NCBI RefSeq assembly: GCF_001577835.2
Contig: NC_029516.1
Coordinates: forward strand, 110,812,254-110,876,253
Origin: Coturnix japonica
Taxonomy: Eukaryota; Chordata; Aves; Galliformes; Phasianidae
Direction of reading: 5' to 3'
Length of the DNA stretch: 64,000 bases
Below, piece after piece: positions 1 to 13,540 of the stretch. Positions within the stretch are counted from its first letter, which is position 1; each line of letters opens with the position of its first letter. Under the pieces are notes generated by a model. That model saw nothing but the letters and a program-made list of their open reading frames with translations. It searched no databases and was not told the origin of the DNA. A program made the translations under genes and the position numbers.

Positions 1-1595
1 TTCTGAGTTCATACCAAATTTAATTTTCAAGCCTGTGGCTAATGAAGTCATTTTCACTACACAAATAAAAAGAACCCAATTTATTGAAAGAACACAGTGA
101 ATACAGAATAAAAATCAATGCTAGTGAGCTACTGATTTTTACTAGAAGTATTTTTTATTAAGAGTGTATTCTATTCTGTCTTATTCTTTTCCTTTCTTCT
201 GTTTCTCTCTGTCTCTTTGACCCTTGTGGTCATTTGATGGAGCAGAATGTTAGCACTGTAAATACAATGACATTAGGGAACAGTGGTTTCTGAAGATCAA
301 GATACTCCTGGCTTTTTCATATAGCTACATTTCATCATGCAGACAGAAGAATGATTTCTTCTTTCATTAACTGGTGTTTGAAGTACATGAATGCTAATAG
401 ATGTGAAACTCGTCAACTTTGGAGTGAAAAACATCCAAAGATCATTATATTTAATACCTTATGTACTACAAGTTTCAAAATTTTATTAAATCCACAATAG
501 TCCAGACCAAGATAAGCTCAAGAAACCTGAGTTTCTGTTGCTAGCATCTTAATAAAAACAAAGGTGACACAACTACAATTGTTTGATTCATTTCTAAGTA
601 TCTTTTACCTTTTTTCTCCTTCAGAGTTCCCGAAGTCTGTAAGAAGTAAGACAGCATTTTAGCCAGTCTACATCATCACAATTGTAAGTTTAACATACTT
701 TCAGAATCAAAACAACTTTACCAGCGATGTGTACAAACTGGACTTTGGACTGATCCTCAATAACTGAAGAAGATCTTGCACAGACAACAGCTTTCCGAAA
801 AGTAAAGAAGAGAAAGTAGAAAAGGTTAAATACTTTAACGATGCAACGACTGCCATTTTACAGTTGTTGAATGTTTTCCATTTGAGAAAGATCTATTTAT
901 CACCTTGCAAAACCATTTTCAGAAGCTTACTGTTGAAATACCATGTTTGCTTCTCTCTGATACCAAAGATACACAGCAGTCAGTGCGTAATTCTATGGCA
1001 AATTGAAGCTGTGAAGAGAGGGTCTTGTATCCTCCCAACCTGGATGCACACTCTTGCTACCCTCCCTGCCTCTTCTCTTGATTTACCATATTAATGAGAT
1101 GAGCTCACTAATCCAAATGACAACTACCTGCTCACCAGCTCAAGAAATAAACTTTCAATTAGAAAAAAATTCACCATATTATCATTTACTTGCAGAAGAC
1201 AAACAAACAAAGGGCAAAAACTGCCCTTTTCAGACAGAACTAGTAACTAGAAACAGAAACTGATCATAAAACATGCTTTCAGGCAACTGAATGGCCAAAA
1301 ACGAGGCTGGCTTTAATAAAGGTCAGTTCCCCAAGTGGCCTGCAACACGGCCTTGTGAACTGACATGTCAAACCACAACTATGGGTGAAGCAAGCATGTG
1401 GCTAACAGGGTATGCCTTTCTAATACAGTGTATTTAGCCTACTATGAGTTTAAAGTTTTCATACATATATATATTTAAATCTTTTACGGAGATGATCTCT
1501 AACAGGGATTTCTGTCAATTCTGCTGGAATACAACAACTCCTCAGAAAGCAAAGCACCTACAAAAGTCTTAAAGGAAGTGGATCACCAAACATAC
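1..1595 (-). other. OFD1: OFD1 intron 2 (partial, runs off left edge)
   Basis: AT-rich sequence following the OFD1 exon 2 donor on the minus strand. I looked on the minus strand for the next OFD1 exon (expected to begin near Val-Phe-Thr-Met-Gln-Asp) and did not find it, so exon 3 should lie beyond the left edge. The open frames here are short and resemble nothing I know. No clear repeat was recognised. Confidence 0.6.
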
Positions 1596-1796
1596 CTTCT
1601 TCTTCTCTAAGCCACTTTCTGGAAAGAAAACAGAAAGCGAATACTCATAGCCACATCTCTGCAGATGGTCTGCCACCAAACTGTTGGAAGCTGTGATCAA
1701 AAGCGAACAGTCGTCACTTGGAACAGTCCATGGCTGAAGCTCTCCACTTAAAATGGGATGCATAAGTTCCTGGATGAGCTGTTTTCGGAGCTGCGT
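1596..1796 (-). CDS. OFD1: OFD1 coding exon 2 (LisH motif)
   Basis: 67 codons from Thr-Gln-Leu-Arg to Glu-Lys-Lys-Lys. The acceptor CAG ends at 1797 and the donor GTATGT starts at 1595. The second half is the LisH motif with the conserved L..H L..x GY pattern, and it matches human OFD1 closely. Confidence 0.93.
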
Positions 1797-3260
1797 CTGA
1801 CACAAGAAAAACATTTAGTAACAGGTAACCTGAGATTATAATTAGAGCTTTTGCTTATCAAAAAACTGCAGGCTCTCACTTTACTTGTATGTTACATTAC
1901 TAACCACACAACAGAAGCGGGCAGCGTAATGCTGGCAGAGCTTAGAGGAGTGCCCTTCTTCAAAACACTCTCAAATGGTGCTCAAGCAATCTTAGGCTTT
2001 CCTTTAAGATGTAACAAGTGTAGGGCTGAGAAGTACTCCATCAAAAAACAATATATAAGCTCCACTTGAGGACCCTCTGTTTTAATTTCAGATCACTGCT
2101 TTCTTGTTGTCTTATCTATTGTCTTAAATAAAGCCTGTCTGATATACAACTTCAGGCATACCTGGAAAACTCACTAGTCCTCTATGGAGTTCTACGTGAA
2201 GAAGTTGCTGATTCCATCCCAACAGCAGCTATGCAACAGCAGCTATGCAACAGCAACAACATTTCTGAAGTTGTTTGATTAAAGAAACTCAACTACATTA
2301 GCTCTTCTGCTCAGAAAAGCCACAGAAGACTTTAATAGGATGAATAATCTCCTAGGCAAGGAAAACTAAAGCAGGAAAATAGATTTAGATAGCACATCAC
2401 TATTAGTTAAGTCAACCAAGATGGGAAATGGTTCAAGCATTGAAAGCTTGCTATGGAAATCACTGAGGGAGAAAATAAGCTGTCCTGAATAGGAGATTCT
2501 TGTCTTTATCAGCTGCATTCTTGAAATATAGGTTTTGATAAATATTTTTAACTGTACTGAATTTGACATAAAAATAGGAGTTAAAATAAATTTGCAGTGA
2601 CATAAAGCTGGAAACACATCAGGATCAGTACATCATAAACAACACAATGAGCAAATAAACACCAGCAAAAAATGAAACTGTGTGAAAGATCAAGGTAAGG
2701 CGTTATATATACCCTATTATACATGTGGAACTACTTGGGGAAAGCAAACGCATCCTTGCAACGCTGACCAGCACTACAGTCATAGAATCATAGCTTCAAC
2801 CCTCCTGCTGCAGGCAGGGCCGCCAACCTACTTAGTTACTATAGAAAAATCAACAGAACAGTTCACCAGTGCTTACTTACAGCAGTTAACCCTCCTGACC
2901 AACACCCCGAGACTAATCCACACAGAGCACCGCTTCTGTTTACCAAGCACTTGCTCCCGGCACCAGGAAAAGCGCTGGTCTCAATTAGGCCATAGCAAAA
3001 CCACCATGTCCGGGGAGAAGAAGGGGAAAGGCCACACACGGGTCCCGTTCAATTCGGGGCATTTTATCATCCTGCGATTTACTCAGCGCAAAACATCGTC
3101 GCTTTCACTATTAAAGCGAATCACGGGCAGCGCCCGCCGCCAAACTACACACACACACACACACCTTGAGCGCGTCCAGCACTCCTCGGCTCTTAAAGGT
3201 CTGATAGAGCCTTTTCCGGAGCTCATCCTGCGATAACACCTTCCCCTGCCCCTCAGCCAT
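1596..3260 (-). CDS. OFD1: OFD1 centriole and centriolar satellite protein, N-terminal two coding exons (partial)
   Basis: OFD1 is a centriolar and centriolar-satellite protein needed for distal appendages and ciliogenesis; loss in humans causes oral-facial-digital syndrome 1. Two coding exons are visible: 3165..3260 (32 codons from ATG at 3260) and 1596..1796 (67 codons), both phase 0 at their junctions. Exon 1 contains [18 protein letters not shown], nearly identical to the human N-terminus. Exon 2 holds the LisH dimerisation motif ([20 protein letters not shown]). The start is chosen because upstream in-frame sequence is low-complexity Pro/Ala/Arg, unlike OFD1, while the similarity begins about 8 residues after this Met. 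The chicken N-terminus (MAEGQGK) differs from the human one as I remember it. The coiled-coil bulk of the protein is off the left edge. The gene is divergent from TRAPPC2, with 361 bp between start codons. Confidence 0.93.
1797..3164 (-). other. OFD1: OFD1 intron 1
   Basis: Intron between the two coding exons, closed at its 5' side by a donor embedded in a (GT)9 run. It is AT-rich. A 14-bp unit (CAACAGCAGCTATG) is present twice in tandem near 2220-2247. Nothing else was recognised. Confidence 0.7.
3147..3164. repeat. (AC)9 / (GT)9 microsatellite overlapping the OFD1 exon 1 splice donor
   Basis: Nine AC units on the plus strand; on the minus strand they read (GT)9 and begin exactly at the donor of OFD1 exon 1. 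Confidence 0.95.
3165..3260 (-). CDS. OFD1: OFD1 coding exon 1 with start codon
   Basis: 32 codons. ATG is at 3260-3258, and the exon ends Leu-Asp-Ala-Leu-Lys followed by GTGTGT. The junction is phase 0 and joins cleanly to exon 2, giving Ala-Leu-Lys-Thr-Gln-Leu-Arg. Confidence 0.92.
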
Positions 3261-3609
3261 CCCTCCCCGTGGAGAAACCCGGCGTCTCCTGGCCGCCCTG
3301 AGAGTGGCGTCACCGGATGGGGCGGGCAGCCAGCATCTCTTCCGGGCGGCCGCTGCTTGACGTTGAGGAGTTGTGGGGTAGGGTGAGGCGATGGACGCTG
3401 TACTAGAAGCAGGAGGTGGGGGGGGAGATCCAACTGTACGCCTTGCTGTGCCCACAGCCTCGCGGGGAGGGGTCCTGCGAGCCCGAGGTGCCACACCGTG
3501 CTCAATGCTCTCACCCCGCCGTTCTATGTTGTGTGGTGTCTACATCCGTCCCCCCCCGCCGGCGTTATCCCTCCCACCGCTTATCTCTCTCTTGTCTTTT
3601 TGTCCTCAG
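3261..3609. promoter_or_regulatory. Bidirectional CpG-rich promoter of OFD1 and TRAPPC2
   Basis: GC- and CpG-rich stretch between two divergent start codons (OFD1 ATG at 3260, TRAPPC2 ATG at 3622), in an otherwise AT-rich area. It has a CRE half-site (TGACGTTG, 3359-3366) and no obvious TATA box. TRAPPC2 has a splice acceptor just before its coding exon (AG at 3608-3609), so it needs an upstream non-coding exon. One candidate donor is GTGAGG at 3383-3388, but several others exist, so the first exon is not settled. Confidence 0.75.
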
Positions 3610-3618
3610 GTACGCTGA

Positions 3619-5808
<2,190 letters not shown>

Positions 5809-5977
5809 ATAAATCACTTTCCTGAGTGAGCCCTTTTCCACACTTCCCTGATTTGAACTGTAGTTCCTGCTAGTTCTCAGCATGTTGGGTATCCAATCTT
5901 CCTGAAGACTGACAAATTGGATGCTGAAGCAACTTTTCTTCCTGTTGATACAGCTAAAACAGCCAGATTCTCTGGTT

Positions 5978-5983
5978 AATAAA
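5978..5983 (+). terminator. TRAPPC2: Candidate polyadenylation signal of TRAPPC2
   Basis: AATAAA about 170 nt after the stop. A second AATAAA at 6317-6322 could give a longer 3' UTR. One at 5808-5813 overlaps the stop codon and is too close to be the main signal. Confidence 0.55.
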
Positions 5984-7478
5984 TGTATATTAAGGAGTTT
6001 ATGTCTTACAAAAACTAAGTGTCTGGGCTGAATAGGTACAAAGTGAGGTACATCAGTGCACGTACAACATGTAAGCCTCTTAGAGAGTGTGAGAGAACAT
6101 CTGCTCTAAACACTGAAGACATCTTTTGTGAGCTGATTTAATATGAGCAAAAGGGTATTTTTTTTTTACTTTTTTTGGCCTAAGTAGATCATTCTGTTGA
6201 GTACTTTTCTACTTAGTCTTTTGCTAGAGAATGTACTCTGCAGGCTAACTGTACCCTTCACATTAAATAAGATATATATTAAACTTCTAATATAGTGGAT
6301 GTATTATGAAGCCTTCAATAAAAGGAAGATCTTATCAGCATTTTGGCAAGTCTTACTTTAAAAAAAGAACTTCCAAGGTTTGTTTTTTAGCTTAAAGTTA
6401 TGAATATCTCACGTTTAGCACAGCAGATGTTTAGAGCTGCAGTGTTGCATGAATGAAATGCACAAAATAGATCAAATGAGCTGCCTGCAGCGACTACCAA
6501 ACTATTTCACACGTGGGGAAAAACCAACCCAAACCCAACAACTGAACTTAGTGTTTAATCCCATATCTTCCCATTATCTCTGCAAGTGCTGAAGTACATT
6601 TTCTAAAGGGGTATTTTTTTCTACTGGGATCTTTGAACCTCCTGTAAGATTTCAGAAGGGTTTAGTTGGGCCTCTTTGGCTCCAATGTCATTGCAGAACG
6701 TGGTTATGTACTTTTTCTTGCAAAAACTCCATTTCAAACTACTGATTTTTAGAGGGGTCATTCAGCGTCTACATGTCTGACATTTTGGCTGGTCTCACAA
6801 TCTTTCATGAAATCTGTTTCTTTCAGCATAAGAGGTCTGATAAGCAATTTCCAAAGGAAGTGGTGCACTATTTAAAAAATAAATAAATACATTTTGTGTC
6901 GTTTGTGTATCAAAGGACCGCATATGCAGGCACTTTATGTATAACCAGTTATTTCTTTGTAATCTATACATACTGCTGAAGCATCACTGTAAAATATTCC
7001 CTGTGAAAAGCAACACTGTAATATAAAGAATGTGATATTTACCTTAAATAAAAGGTGGACTAATGCAGAATGGATGCCTGTTGACTGTACTTTAAATTGT
7101 TTAAAGAGAAGAGCAGATGAGTGTGGCAAGGCTCCTGATGGGGCACTAAGTGAAGGTGGGAATACTTGTCTTGGTAGAACTGTTCAGTAACACCTGCATC
7201 ATACAGCGTTTTGACAGCATCATGTAATATCACATAAGTTGTTGTCTAGATACATTAAATGAACAAACACACTTGAAGCAAAGCATTCTTCTTTATACAC
7301 TAACAGGATCCCTTAATGCTTAATCCGAAATGAATTGAAGCACGTACCACAACTGCCTGCCTTCATAATGAATGGGAGAAGCCTTCATAGAAATGTGTAT
7401 TTGTTGCTAAGTATGATGAAGATGCTTAATTTGGTACAATCCATAATGCTTGTCATACAGCTGCCACTTCTTCCAAGT
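5984..7478. other. 3' flank of TRAPPC2 and intergenic DNA
   Basis: AT-rich DNA between the tail-to-tail genes TRAPPC2 and RAB9A. It may include a distal TRAPPC2 3' UTR up to about 6.35 kb. No exon-like frame or repeat family was recognised before the CR1 at 7479. Confidence 0.6.
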
Positions 7479-8175
7479 ATCACAGAATCACAGAATTGTA
7501 GGGGTTGGAAGGGACCTCTAGAGATCATCGAGTCCAACCCCCCTGCCAAAGCAGGCTCCCTACACCACGTCACACAGGTAGGCGTCCAGGCAGGTCTTGA
7601 ATATCTCCAGAGAAGGAAACTCCACCACCTCCCTGGGCAGCCTGTTCCAGTGCTCCGTCACCCTCACTGTAAAGAAGTTCTTCCACACATTTGTGTGGAA
7701 CTTCCTATGCTGTACTTTCATCCCATTACCCCTAGTCCTATCCCCACACACTACTGAAAAGAGACCAGCCTCACCACTATGGCTCCCACACCTCAGGTAT
7801 TTATAAACCTGGATCAAGTCCCCTCTCAGCCTTCTGTTTTCAAGGCTAAACAGACCCAGTTCCCTAATTCTCTCCTCATAGGAGAGATGCTCCAGGCACT
7901 TCACCATCTTAGTGGCCCTCCGCTGGACTCTTTCCAAGAGATCTCTGTCTTTTTTGTACTGGGGAGCCCAGAACTGGAAACAATATTCCAGATGAAGCCT
8001 CACCAGGGCAGAGTAGAGGGGGAGGATCACCTCCTTCGACCTTCTGGACACGCTCTTTTTAATACACCCCAGTATGCCATTGGCTTTTTTGGCTACAAGG
8101 GCACACTGCTGGCTCAAAGTACTCGGCAGTCTCCCTCTCACACCAAAGCCAACTTCTACAGAGGCTGCAGTCTTG
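7479..8175 (-). mobile_element. CR1 LINE, 5'-truncated copy (RT C-terminus and 3' UTR)
   Basis: About 0.7 kb in minus orientation. The left end reads AATCACAGAATTGTAGGGGT, the reverse complement of the CR1 3' end. A single frame on the minus strand from about 8258 to 7560 stays open and encodes the CR1 reverse-transcriptase tail ([44 protein letters not shown]). It ends Tyr-Leu-Cys-Asp-Val-Val and stop. The open frame suggests a fairly young copy, but as it lacks the 5' part it is dead. Confidence 0.93.
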
Positions 8176-10322
8176 CTCACTACAGCATGTAAACCTCCTT
8201 TACCACTTTTGTAATGAGTGCACAGTTGTGGTACAGCAGTTCTCATGGCACACCACACTTATTGTATTAAACTGTGTTTGATTTCCCAAACCCAATTCTC
8301 ATAAGGAGGCTGGATAATCATAGCACTACATAGAAATGGTAGGAAAAACAGGAGAAGACAGAAATAGGCTGTTAAGCACAAGAAAAGCTACTACACCTGG
8401 TCCTCATCCTTATTTCCTTTTAGAGATTTTATTATGAAAGTCTTATTTGTAGTACTCAAGTGGTAACTTATCTACTATTTTGTTTCAATCTCACTTCTGC
8501 AAAAGTTAATGTTCAAGGAAACTAAGGTTCAATCTAACCTACCTTCTTTCTTTCCTCACATCTTACCTTCGCTCACTATTAATCTAAATATCACACAGAA
8601 GCAGGTCAGCTTGTATTTAGCTGCTTAGTGACTGAAACTCATAACTGTTGCTGTACGTACAGGACACTAAGAACAAAGTAGGCTTTGAATGCAGAACCTG
8701 TAAAAATATCACCTTGCAGCAGGAACAGCAGATCTGTGGAGTAAACACGAACAGGTTCAAACAAGCATAAAAAAAAAAACATGAAGAAAAGCACATAAGA
8801 GCAACAAGAAGTTTGTTTTGCAAGCTTTACTTCTAAATAACATCTGGTACAAAGCAAACACGTTAAGAGAAGACTCTTGCTGTTACTGTACTATCAAGAA
8901 AAGCTCTATTACAACAAAAAGGTTGCAGTACAGAAAGCAGAGTCTGCATAATTTAGTGAAAAACACGGCCCGTCCTGTAGGCCTTTGATTTCCTTCTGAG
9001 GTCTACAATGTGTACACTAACAGGCATGCTTGTAGTCAGGTTACACATTGAAGCAATAGTGCATTATCAAGTTTGCTATTGAAAGGATATTGAGTACTCT
9101 GAGAGTCAGCTTTCAAGAGCTTCTCATACAAGTATTCTACCATGGGACAGCAGTGGAGAGCTTCAAATACACATCCTGGGGCTTCATCTGCAACACTACA
9201 GAAAGATTATCCATTAAACATGGAACTTGTTTCTGTTCGCTGTCAGTTAATGAGTACAGTAATACCAAGGTTTAAGTCTCTACCCTACGACGGCGTATTA
9301 AATAAGCATCAAATTTGGCTCAAACGTTATAGGTATCTATTCGTACTAGAGTGGAAAGCTGTCGCTACCTGCTAAGTCAAGAGCTTCCTGAGTTCCCTAT
9401 GTATTGCAAATCCTTAGTTTCACAGTACAGAGATCACAAACACATTCATAGCTCAGGTGAACAGGAACAATAAGGTCAGAACTTTAAGGCTGTATCCTAA
9501 AAGCTTTCTTGAAGAGATCCACATTATGGCAAATTTCCAAGAGTTACTAAAGCTGATGGAATAAAGTACATATAACCATTCTTAGTTATGAAAAATACTT
9601 GGTTTATCCAGATTTTTTCTTTACTCTATTAATCAGAAACGTGCCAGAATGGGACATAAGGAGGAGATGTATTAAAAAAAAATAAATCACATTTTGCACT
9701 GAACTGCTGGAAAAATTCATGTGGCATTAGAATAGTAAACGAAAGGAAGATGGACATTAAATACGTAGGAAACTCATTTCCTACTTAAAAACATACACAA
9801 ATTATAACTACAGGAAACTTGAAGGAATTTATGTTAACTTGTAGTAAATGCATTAGAGATGAAGTACCACTCACATCAAAAGGAATGCGGTGAAATTAAA
9901 GTTTAATATCTCTCATGGTTAAGAAACTGAGTTCTAGTGAAACAAAATGGAATGCTAATTTCATAAAAATATATATACATATAAAAGCTTCTTTGTATCT
10001 CAATTCCAGAACAGTTTCACCAAAGTAGTGCTTCTAGAACTTCAAGTTTTAATTATATTCAAAGTATTTATCATTTAGAGTTGGCAAACTACATTCTTAG
10101 GTTAACATTTTTACTTTACACCTTCCTAGATAGGAAGCGTCACTAATTCAATAACGGGTCACTCATGAATGAAAATCTGTTTTGCTCCCCCAGGAAAGCA
10201 GCAGAATATTACAACTTCAGTAGTAGAGTAAAACCCATTTGTTATTTTATCTACATCTTTCCCATCCTCTTCAGAGTAAGCTAGTTGGAAGTAATTTGGC
10301 AAGAAAGAAAAAGAAAGTTAAG
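8176..10322. other. Downstream flank and possible 3' UTR of RAB9A
   Basis: AT-rich, without recognised genes or repeats. Part is probably the RAB9A 3' UTR on the minus strand. Minus-strand poly(A)-like hexamers occur at several places, for example AATAAA at 8428-8433 and ATTAAA near 10046, and I cannot choose between them. Confidence 0.45.
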
Positions 10323-10928
10323 TCAACAACAAGATGAACTAGGCTTCGGTTTCCGATGGAGGTTTACTGTATCTGTTTGAATAAAATGATCCGATCTATC
10401 TTCAGAGGCTAGAACTCTTCTAACAGCTTCTTCAAAGGCTGCTGCAACGTTAATGGCGTCTTTTGCACTGGTTTCAAAATAGGGGTGATTACCATTATTC
10501 CTGCACCAGTCTTGGGCTTCCTCTGTAGACACTTGCCTCTCATTTATATCGACTTTGTTACCCAGTATCACAAATGGAAAGTTTTCAGGCTCCTTGACGT
10601 CTGCGTAATAAATGAATTCTTTCTTCCAGTTGCTTAGGTTTTGGAAGCTTTGAGAGTCATCCACACTGAAGGTAAGCAGGCAACAGTCAGAACCTCTGTA
10701 GAAAGGAGTCCTCAGGCTCCTAAAACGTTCCTGACCTGCTGTGTCCCAGATCTGCAGAGTGACAAAGTGTCCGTCCACTTCCAGTTCTTTGTTTAAGAAT
10801 TCCACACCTATTGTATGAAAAAGCTGTGCATCAAACTTGTTGGTGACATATCTATTCATAAGGGAACTCTTCCCAACTCCACCATCTCCTAGCAGTATTA
10901 CTTTAAGGAGTGACGATTTTGTTGCCAT
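10323..10928 (-). CDS. RAB9A: RAB9A small GTPase, complete CDS in one exon
   Basis: Rab9A acts on late endosomes in retrograde transport of mannose-6-phosphate receptors to the trans-Golgi network. The CDS is 201 aa, the same length as human. G-box motifs are in place: P-loop GDGGVGKSS (14-22), switch I with Thr39, WDTAGQE (61-67), NKVD (124-127) and ETSAK (152-156). The C-terminal Cys-Cys (200-201) is the double geranylgeranylation site. The sequence is almost identical to mammalian RAB9A. The ATG at 10928 is chosen because an upstream acceptor (TTTGCAG, exon start 10962) puts 33 nt of 5' UTR before it. The first exon or exons must be non-coding and further right. A CR1 starts about 65 bp upstream of that acceptor. 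Confidence 0.98.
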   Translation of the reverse strand: MATKSSLLKVILLGDGGVGKSSLMNRYVTNKFDAQLFHTIGVEFLNKELEVDGHFVTLQIWDTAGQERFRSLRTPFYRGSDCCLLTFSVDDSQSFQNLSNWKKEFIYYADVKEPENFPFVILGNKVDINERQVSTEEAQDWCRNNGNHPYFETSAKDAINVAAAFEEAVRRVLASEDRSDHFIQTDTVNLHRKPKPSSSCC

Positions 10929-11027
10929 TGTTAAGGAAACAGATCCTCCTTGTTTCCTAGACCTGCAAAGGTTAAGAAAACTGTTAAAAAGGGAAATAGT
11001 GAGCAGAAAGTTTTGTACTTATCTAGG

Positions 11028-11510
11028 AATCACAGAATTGTAGGGGTTGGAAGGGACCTCTAGAGATCATTGAGTCCAACCCCCCTGCCAAAGCAGGCTC
11101 CCTACACCACGTCACACAGGTAGGCGTCCAGGCGGGTCTTGAATATCAGAGAAGGAGACTCCACCACCTCCCTGGGCAGCCTGTTCCAGTGCTCCGTCAC
11201 CCTCACTGTAAAGAAGTTCTGCACATTCGTGCAGAACTTCCTATGCTCCAGTTTCATTCCATTACCCCTAGTCCTGTCCCCACACACTACTGAAAAGAGT
11301 CCAGCCTCACCACTATGGACCCCACACCTCACGTATTTATAAACCTGGATCAAGTCCCCTCTCAGCCTTCTTTTCTCAAGGCTAAGCAGACCCAGTTCCC
11401 TAAGTCTCTCTTCATAGGGGAGATGCTCCAGGCCCTTCACCATCTTTGTGGCCCTCCACTGGACTCTTTCCAAGAGATCCCTGTCTTTTTTGTACTGGGG
11501 GAGCCCAGGA
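11028..11510 (-). mobile_element. CR1 LINE, 5'-truncated
   Basis: Minus orientation, same 3' subtype as the 7479 copy (GGGGTTGGAAGGGACCTCTA at its left end), cut off in the RT region near the TACTGGGG motif. It lies in the RAB9A 5' non-coding intron, about 65 bp from the acceptor of the coding exon. Confidence 0.93.
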
Positions 11511-13143
11511 AGCATTAGAAGTCCACCAACATCAAGCTTAATGCACAAGGACAGGATGGCTGTGTGATACAGACAATGCAAAGATACTCATAATAACAAC
11601 ATACACTCAAGAATACAATGTGTTTAACTGTCACCTCTTCCACAGACTGCAGCATGACTTTTGCAACTGATTCACAGTGAGTTCTGTGGTCTACAAAATG
11701 AATTAAGACCAAATTACAGCATTTGTGCAGACCTGTGACTAGCTTTCATCACAGCATTCATACACTAACATTCATTATTTCTCTCCTTATAAAGCAGCGG
11801 CATTAAATGGAATACTCCTACTACAGCTGCTTAGAAAAGCAAACTCACTGCTGCTACTTCAAATGGTGCTCCAGATGCCAGCTACTCAGAACAAGTCTAC
11901 AGTGCCAGTTCAGTGAGTTTGTGCAGACCTTCTATGGTAAAACTACCAAACACCTTGGCAGTGCTAGTGAAGAGTGGCTGTCAGCATAAGGATCATATAT
12001 TAGTGGCACCAATTAAGCTTTTATCTTTTATTGTGACATTTAGCGTTCAAGGGCTAATTCATTTATTTGAGGTGGTTACATCACCTGTATTTTACACCAG
12101 CCTATGGTTCACCCTCTTACATTACACTAATGTCACCTAATGCTATTAAAAATTGTTTTAGTTACTTGCAGGTAAAGTTTTGGTTCAAGGAGCCCAAATG
12201 TAGGTTTTAGTATGAAGAGAACTGTCATTTCTGTACCAACCTGACACTCTTAAGAACTTAAACTCAGCCAAAACAGGCTTTTGTGAAAATAGCATCTATT
12301 TAAAAATGCAAGCAGGTCACAATTAGCCTGGTCTGCCTCCTCCTCTGAAGGCAGGAATGCGGTCTTGCTAGTTGTAATTAACGTTGCTGGCATATACATC
12401 ACCCACAAAACACAATTATGGAATTAATACCCGATACAAGCTGGTATAAAGTCATATGACTGTGGGCTGCCTTAGAATCAAGGCCTGCATTAGAAACAAG
12501 AAATGTCAGGAATTCTTTCATCTTTAGCTCTCCAGCTTTGAACGTATAACAATGTACGGTGGAGCATAAGAAATCCTTTAGAGTTTTGAGAGCAGCTGAA
12601 GCCTCATTGCAGGGAGCTTCCAAATATAAGGAGGGGTAGCTGCTTCTATTAAAATTCTTCAGAGGAAGTGAATTCATTCACTTACACTGTGTAACGAAAA
12701 ACAGCATTTATAAAGCCTTTGCATTTTACAGGTTTCCTATCACAACTACTTTAAAACTGCTGAAGAATTACAAAAGGATGGTTCAGTTACCTTCTACAGA
12801 TCTATGGGATACTCACTACAGCTTGAGGTGTGAACGTACACCACATTACATACACGAACAGCCTTGGAGTCACACGACTACCAGCAGGTAAGTTCCAGAT
12901 TCACGCTGAAAGCTTTAAAACACCACAGGTGTTCTCCCTAATCCCTACTTAACAAATGGGTTATTTGAATTACTCTACTATATAGTAACAACTTTATAAT
13001 AAATAATGCATTCATGAAAACAGAGGGTACTGAATGTTTCCCCTTCTCCCCACTTCAATGAAGGGAGCACTTCACAGTTAATACACTGCTTCTTCCCTGC
13101 AACCTGAAAAAGTTACAGAAATAGCTTTCCCTGGGACCACAAA
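11511..13143. other. RAB9A 5' non-coding intron, unique sequence
   Basis: AT-rich unique DNA. No coding exon or known repeat was recognised. Confidence 0.5.
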
Positions 13144-13540
13144 GAATCACAGAAGTGACCCGGGTATGGAAGGGACCATACTCAGAAGGAATCATCGATA
13201 GATTCCAAAACCCCTCCGCCAATGCGGGCAGCGCACCTAAACATACACTTTACTAGAAACTCAAGTTGTCCCAGAGGCCCGAGTCCAACCTGGCCTTGAA
13301 CCACTCCAAGGACGGGGGCCCATCGACACAACCTCCTTCTGGGCGTGCCTCTGATTCACTCAGGGCCCTAACTCACTCTCCTGAGACGTAGGAAGAACTG
13401 TCCCCCTAACATTACCCAAACGCGTAAAATCTCACCAAACCTTCTGTATTAACACATATAACAACAACCATTTCCCCATTCCTGCTATTGTCAGCCCTTT
13501 TGAAGAGTTTACTCCGCCTCCCTGCGTGATGAAGTTCCCC
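13144..13540 (-). mobile_element. CR1 LINE 3' fragment with unusually many small indels
   Basis: Aligns by eye to the CR1 copy at 16493 (shared GACCCGGGT, CAACCTGGCCTTGAAC, CTGCTATTGTCAGCCC) but with frequent short insertions and losses. This is unlike the other copies of the same subtype here. Confidence 0.8.

Noticed and set aside
2682-3236. 184-codon plus-strand open frame across the OFD1 first exon
   Set aside because: It is antisense to OFD1 exon 1 and the GT repeat, shows no recognisable domain, and its composition (His/Thr run) comes from the microsatellite.
3083-3514. 143-codon minus-strand frame overlapping the OFD1 start
   Set aside because: Different frame from OFD1; low-complexity Pro/Arg/Leu sequence from GC-rich DNA.
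7560-8258. 232-codon minus-strand frame as a host gene
   Set aside because: It is the CR1 reverse-transcriptase C-terminus, part of a truncated LINE.
11102-11581. 159-codon minus-strand frame as a host gene
   Set aside because: Same CR1 RT tail in a second copy.
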